From: Nitratiruptor sp. YY09-18
Lineage (GTDB): Bacteria > Campylobacterota > Campylobacteria > Campylobacterales > Nitratiruptoraceae
Assembly (NCBI RefSeq): GCF_016593235.1
Contig: NZ_AP023065.1
Location: 1-64,000 of the forward strand
Direction: 5' to 3'
Length of the DNA stretch: 64,000 nucleotides
A model generated the notes under the pieces. That model worked only from the letters and a program-made list of their open reading frames with translations, made no database searches and was not told the DNA's origin. Of the stretch, positions 60,453-64,000 are shown piece after piece. Numbering within the stretch: the stretch's first letter is position 1; every line of letters starts with the position of its first letter. A program made the position numbers and the translations under genes.

Positions 60453-60473
60453 ATTGTATAATTTTTATACAAT
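60453..60473. promoter_or_regulatory. Dyad operator overlapping the -10 of the 60488 gene
   Basis: A perfect inverted repeat, ATTGTATA (60453-60460) and TATACAAT (60466-60473), overlaps TATAAT at 60457-60462, 15 bases before the ATG. It lies between the divergent amtB and regulator genes. A repressor, perhaps the Fis-type protein encoded here, would block this promoter. Confidence 0.55.
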
Positions 60474-60487
60474 TATATGGAGGTTCT

Positions 60488-61198
60488 ATGCAATATTTTA
60501 TAGCCAAATCGCCCCAAAGCATCAAAGCGCTCAATGTTTTAAGAGCAGCAGCAAATCTACCTGTCAATATTGCTATTATTGGTGAGCGAGGAACGGGTAA
60601 AGAGGCATTGGTAAATGAGATCTTCCCTAAAATTACTCACTACAGCATAGCCTCCCTCCCTGAGAATATAGAGGCTAAAGAGCTTTTCATCCGTGATTTT
60701 GAGAATGTTGAAAATATGCATCTTTTTATGCAAAAAATGCGAGGAAAACGCCTTGTTGTAGCATCAACTCTCCACAATGATGCAATTGATGAGTTTTTCC
60801 CAGTTCAAGTAACACTTCCACCTCTCAAAGAGCGTCCAGAAGACCTTGAAGAGCTCAAAAAAACCTATATGCAAAAGGTCAAAGAGGAGTTTAAATTAGA
60901 AAAATTTCCCGAAGATTTCATTCCAGATCTACAAAGCAATGCAATCTCTTTGAAAAAATCTATTTATGAAAAAGCACTTCTTGCATCTTTTGATGAGAAA
61001 AAAGTGATGGAGCTTTTAGAGGATTATCTGCAAACGAGAGTAGATGAAGGCTACAAGGAGCTTCTCTATATTTTTGAGGTGCCACTCCTGCGAGCAGCAA
61101 AAAAGCGATTTAAGAGTGCACTGGCGATGTCAAAAGCACTAGGACTCAATCGTGCGACTTTAACAAAAAAGTTGCAAAAATATTCCTCTAAGTTATAA
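60488..61198 (+). CDS. Truncated NtrC-like regulator with degenerate AAA domain and Fis-type HTH
   Basis: The 236-residue protein resembles part of a sigma-54 activator. It has GERGTGKEALVNEIF near 36, in place of the normal Walker A with Ser/Thr, and a partial ATPase core. The GAFTGA loop and receiver domain are absent. The C-terminus is a Fis/HTH_8 helix-turn-helix (FKSALAMSKALGLNRATLTKKL near 208). ATG 60488 follows GGAGG. Activation by sigma-54 is unlikely; it may repress or sense. It faces amtB-glnB. Confidence 0.72.
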   Translation: MQYFIAKSPQSIKALNVLRAAANLPVNIAIIGERGTGKEALVNEIFPKITHYSIASLPENIEAKELFIRDFENVENMHLFMQKMRGKRLVVASTLHNDAIDEFFPVQVTLPPLKERPEDLEELKKTYMQKVKEEFKLEKFPEDFIPDLQSNAISLKKSIYEKALLASFDEKKVMELLEDYLQTRVDEGYKELLYIFEVPLLRAAKKRFKSALAMSKALGLNRATLTKKLQKYSSKL

Positions 61199-61850
61199 AT
61201 GGCAGCTCTATGCGCAATAGGTTATTCTCAAAAGTGATAATAAGCTGCTCATCTTCTAGATTGCGTAGATTCTTTACCTCTTCACTCTCTATTAAAATCT
61301 CCACTACTCTGTAGCGTTTCTGATTTATTTTGATACTCCTCCCTGTAGCGATATGCACTTTGACAGTGAGCTCTTTTGTATTTTTTAATGCTTTGAAGAT
61401 TTTATTGAGAGTTTTGAGAAAATGGTTGATATCGAGTTTGAACTCAGGGATAGAGACATCATATTCTGCCGCAACTTTTGTCTGCTCAAGATTTGTATTG
61501 ATTGCTATATCAATGAGAGTAAAAATGTTTGCAGATTGCAGCTCTTTGCTGTTTTTTTGGATTTTAGTGCTGCACATATTCTTGTAGAGCATGAGGCCTA
61601 GGGTTTCACTGTCGATGTAGCCAACCAAAATTGCACAAAACTTCGAGTGTCCAATCTGCAGCTCCAAAAAAGTATGCTTGAAACCTGCATGCATAGATGC
61701 ATGATTGATAGCAAGCTCAAACAGCTCCTCCTTTGCAGCTATGGAGAGGAGGTACTCTCCCTCTTTATTATATTCGAGGATATTACCCTCTGGGCTAAAG
61801 AGTATGAAGGGATTGATGCTATTTTCAATAAACTCTTTATAAATATCCAT
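61188..61850 (-). CDS. PAS-domain protein, possible sensor without kinase signature
   Basis: The 220-residue protein has an N-terminal PAS-like region (INPFILFSPEGNILEYNKEG near 14), a helical middle and a C-terminal beta-rich segment resembling part of a histidine-kinase ATPase but lacking the phospho-acceptor His and G-box. It might be an NtrB-like sensor reduced to a binding protein. ATG 61850 follows AAGGTG. It converges on the 60488 gene with an 11-base overlap. Confidence 0.5.
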   Translation of the reverse strand: MDIYKEFIENSINPFILFSPEGNILEYNKEGEYLLSIAAKEELFELAINHASMHAGFKHTFLELQIGHSKFCAILVGYIDSETLGLMLYKNMCSTKIQKNSKELQSANIFTLIDIAINTNLEQTKVAAEYDVSIPEFKLDINHFLKTLNKIFKALKNTKELTVKVHIATGRSIKINQKRYRVVEILIESEEVKNLRNLEDEQLIITFENNLLRIELPFIT

Positions 61851-61851
61851 G

Positions 61852-62319
61852 TTACACCTTTTGCCATCCATGCATCTTTTTTGCACTAAGTACCACGCTA
61901 TTGCGATTATGTATAGGATTGATAGCTACATAGTTTATATCTTCTAAAAGTTTTGCATATCTTTCCATATCTGCTTCATCAAGAAAAAGGAGGAGATCTC
62001 CTGCATTTTTCATCATGCGATAGATTTTGCGTAAAAACTGTTCAGGATCATGTAATTTGGTAATATCATAGTTGACAAAAACTGTATCAAACTGCATGGA
62101 GCGAAGATTGTAACGCTCTTTATCTTCATCGAGACGCCGTACCTTTGCTGGTAGATCTTTGATCTTCTCATATAGATCATCACGCAGTGCCACAATCTCA
62201 AGGTAATGCCCCTGCTCCTGGCAAAATTCACATAGACTCTTTGAGCTTTCAAGCGAATCGCTAAATTGGTATACCCTCACCCCAGGTAGTTTTGGAATAA
62301 TGACAAACAGCTCCTCCAT
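61852..62319 (-). CDS. Methyltransferase-like protein of unknown target
   Basis: The 155-residue protein has the second half of a Rossmann methyltransferase pattern (MQFDTVFVNYDI near 76, KNAGDLLLFLDEADM near 104) without a clear SAM-binding Gly loop. It may be a degenerate or minimal methyltransferase. It begins directly at the pgeF stop and ends two bases before the PAS gene. Confidence 0.5.
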   Translation of the reverse strand: MEELFVIIPKLPGVRVYQFSDSLESSKSLCEFCQEQGHYLEIVALRDDLYEKIKDLPAKVRRLDEDKERYNLRSMQFDTVFVNYDITKLHDPEQFLRKIYRMMKNAGDLLLFLDEADMERYAKLLEDINYVAINPIHNRNSVVLSAKKMHGWQKV

Positions 62320-62985
62320 CTACTCCTCCATCCATATAATTGAAGCAAATCTCCCTGTTCTTCCCTCTCTACGGTAAGAGTAGTAGCGCGTATCGCAACA
62401 GGTGCAGATTTGCTGATCGTGAATATATGATACACCTTTTTGGTGGAGTTGCTCATAAATCATAGCTTTAATATCGAGGAATCTGCCTCTTTTAATAAAA
62501 CGTGCAGGGGTTTTTTGGAGTATCTCCTCCCCTACTTCGTAGCAGCAGCTATGGATCCCTGGGCTTATTACTGCTCTTATCTCTTTTGCTCCAAGATGCT
62601 GCATGCTCTCAATCGCATTGCTTACAATCTCTAGCTGCGCTCCTGCACGTCCTGCGTGGACTGCTCCAATAATATAGCTCTTTGGATCATACAGAAGCAC
62701 GCCAAAGCAATCAGCACTCATAATAGCCAAGGCGATGTTTGGCTTTGTGGTGATAAAGCCATCACATTCAGGCGGATCGATATACTCATCAAGAACTATC
62801 ACACTATTGCCATGCACCTGATTGGCAAATTGGGCATTGTTAATACCTGCTTTTTGAAATAGAATTTGACGGTTTTGCATTACATCTTCTGGCTTGTCGC
62901 CTGTATGGAAAGCTATATTGAGCTCATTGTAGGGAGGCTTACTTACCCCACCAAAGCGATCACTTATGAAGTACTTTATCTGCAT
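62320..62985 (-). CDS. pgeF: Peptidoglycan-editing/multicopper-like factor PgeF
   Basis: PgeF (YfiH family) removes wrong amino acids from peptidoglycan precursors; homologues also show purine-nucleoside phosphorylase or polyphenol oxidase activity. The 221-residue protein has GVSKPPYNELNIAFHTGD near 14, the metal site in QVHGNSVIV near 51, and HAGRAGAQ near 110 with ISPGIHSCCYEVG. ATG 62985, inside the preceding gene, gives the standard start; the longer frame adds a non-homologous extension. Confidence 0.88.
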   Translation of the reverse strand: MQIKYFISDRFGGVSKPPYNELNIAFHTGDKPEDVMQNRQILFQKAGINNAQFANQVHGNSVIVLDEYIDPPECDGFITTKPNIALAIMSADCFGVLLYDPKSYIIGAVHAGRAGAQLEIVSNAIESMQHLGAKEIRAVISPGIHSCCYEVGEEILQKTPARFIKRGRFLDIKAMIYEQLHQKGVSYIHDQQICTCCDTRYYSYRREGRTGRFASIIWMEE

Positions 62986-64000
62986 ACAAAAATACCTTTG
63001 CCTGTGGAAGATAGCGATTCTCAAAATTATAATATATTGGCTCGAGTACAAATGTTGTCCATCCATCTTGCTCTGATAAGTATTGACCATCTTTAATATC
63101 GATAAGTCCAGGAGTCTTTATACGCAGGTAGAGAGCTCTTGTAATGTGAGGAGCTACAATGACAAAGCCATTATAAAAAAATCGCCAGTAGACCCCATCT
63201 TTGTGCTGTATCGCACCTTGTGGATTTCCAAGATCCACACAGTAGATATGATCGTATTCAAGAGTATGATCAAACGGGACTTCAGTATAGCTATAAAAGC
63301 CTCCTAGTTTAGCAAGCACATAGTTGTAGTAGATGATATCACGAGGCTTTTTTGTCTTGAGGATGTCTCCATGCGGCTCCAAAATTGGAGCTGCATAGTT
63401 CATATAGATCATCTCTTGGAAGGGATACTTTGCTTTGAGTGCAGCAAACTTTTTAAAATATGCAAACACCTCATCAAGGGGAACAAAATTGGTAGTGGGG
63501 ATGAAGGTGATTGCACCTTCGATATTTGCCATCGCTGTGCTCTTTTTTACTTGTGTCATATAGCTTTCACACATATCATAATGAACTGCTTCTAAAAGCT
63601 CTTCGTTGCGATATGCCTGGTTTGAAATAACAAGAGCTCCAGCATCTTTGAGAATTTTGAAAAATTTTTCGAGGCACTTTGCATAGGAGGTATATGGATG
63701 CTTTGAATGGAAGCTCTCTTTTAATGCTGCCAATTCTTTTTCGTACAAAAACTCCTCATTTGCCCAGTCAAAAAAGTATCCGGCAATATGGAGCCTCTTC
63801 TTTTGCTCAAGAAGATAGGAGATGCGTTTATGCGCAAGTTCTTCATTACACATATCATAAAAGTAGACTCCCTCTTTGTTTGGTTTTTCATTCAGGAGTG
63901 TTTGGGGATGCTTTTTGACCCAATCTATGAAATAGTTATTTTCATCTTTGTAAAATCCGGCACTCCATTCATAAGCTACAACCTTGTTAAAGCCAAAAAG
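62960..64000 (-). CDS. Conserved protein of unknown function, 5' end beyond the window
   Basis: The frame is open from 62960 to the right edge, giving at least 346 residues, so the start lies outside. An internal Met at 63853 is not convincing because coding continues upstream without a break. The visible part is soluble, alpha/beta, with many Tyr and Asp. I do not recognise the family. Its 3' end overlaps pgeF by 26 bases. Confidence 0.6.
   Translation of the reverse strand, partial: LFGFNKVVAYEWSAGFYKDENNYFIDWVKKHPQTLLNEKPNKEGVYFYDMCNEELAHKRISYLLEQKKRLHIAGYFFDWANEEFLYEKELAALKESFHSKHPYTSYAKCLEKFFKILKDAGALVISNQAYRNEELLEAVHYDMCESYMTQVKKSTAMANIEGAITFIPTTNFVPLDEVFAYFKKFAALKAKYPFQEMIYMNYAAPILEPHGDILKTKKPRDIIYYNYVLAKLGGFYSYTEVPFDHTLEYDHIYCVDLGNPQGAIQHKDGVYWRFFYNGFVIVAPHITRALYLRIKTPGLIDIKDGQYLSEQDGWTTFVLEPIYYNFENRYLPQAKVFLYADKVLHK

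Overview
The window reads as the origin-proximal chromosome of a chemolithotrophic Campylobacterota (Epsilonproteobacteria), most likely a Nitratiruptor- or Nautiliales-like vent organism. The reasons are the dnaA-dnaN-gyrB order at the start, the AT-rich base composition, tightly overlapping operons with AAAGGA-type ribosome sites, sulfur-oxidation (fccB, soxYZ) and ferredoxin-thioredoxin-reductase-like genes, and many gene families typical of that phylum. The genus call is inference; no 16S or tRNA gene is present to test it. No rRNA, tRNA, CRISPR array or intact insertion sequence was found.

Layout. 1-9.8 kb: a probable bipartite oriC around dnaA, then dnaN, gyrB, a degenerate GGDEF-EAL membrane protein, queF, a soluble fumarate reductase/succinate dehydrogenase pair and a Crp/Fnr regulator. 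9.8-17.4 kb: a stress block with yfdX, a DUF1931 histone-fold protein and hdeD, a two-component system with a lipoprotein, a DUF505-like protein and an archaeal-type peroxiredoxin with an added N-terminal helix segment. 17.6-23.2 kb: a Met/Cys-rich periplasmic protein coupled to a GMC dehydrogenase pair, then a convergent arsenic operon (arsR-arsC-thioredoxin-ArsP permease-arsB). 23.5-29.6 kb: a sulfur-oxidation operon (fccB, Rieske protein, soxY, soxZ, a cytochrome c'-like protein), then DUF309, a SagB-like double nitroreductase and two envelope proteins, the last broken by a frameshift. 29.65-34.2 kb: a low-GC accessory island with two toxin-antitoxin pairs, a decayed tyrosine recombinase, DUF2188 and orphan secreted proteins. 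34.2-49.1 kb, mostly on the minus strand: CYTH-CHAD, a split YeeE/YedE transporter, pckA, an FTR-like protein, pcm, a nitrilase-family amidase, nrdB, and a purB-nrdA-macrodomain-msrB-SDR operon. 49.2-58.7 kb: rluA, two overlooked tiny membrane ORFs behind rlmN, a nucleoside phosphorylase, hisF, and the ksgA-rnj-kdsD-rsuA/rluB-yjbQ-rarA operon. 58.7-64 kb: amtB-glnB facing a degenerate NtrC-like regulator, a PAS protein, a methyltransferase-like protein, pgeF and a gene running off the window edge.

Functional reading. The first and last thirds are replication, nucleotide, RNA and nitrogen housekeeping. Two exact 16-bp ParB sites (parS), at 49.9 and 52.7 kb, mark this as the partition region of the chromosome. 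The middle third is environmental: sulfide and thiosulfate oxidation, arsenic export, and acid and peroxide stress. The most interesting candidates are the yfdX/histone-fold/hdeD operon, the parS pair, the KCGxGMM-repeat protein with its GMC dehydrogenase, the degenerate NtrC-like regulator with its own dyad operator beside amtB-glnB, and the two tiny membrane ORFs.
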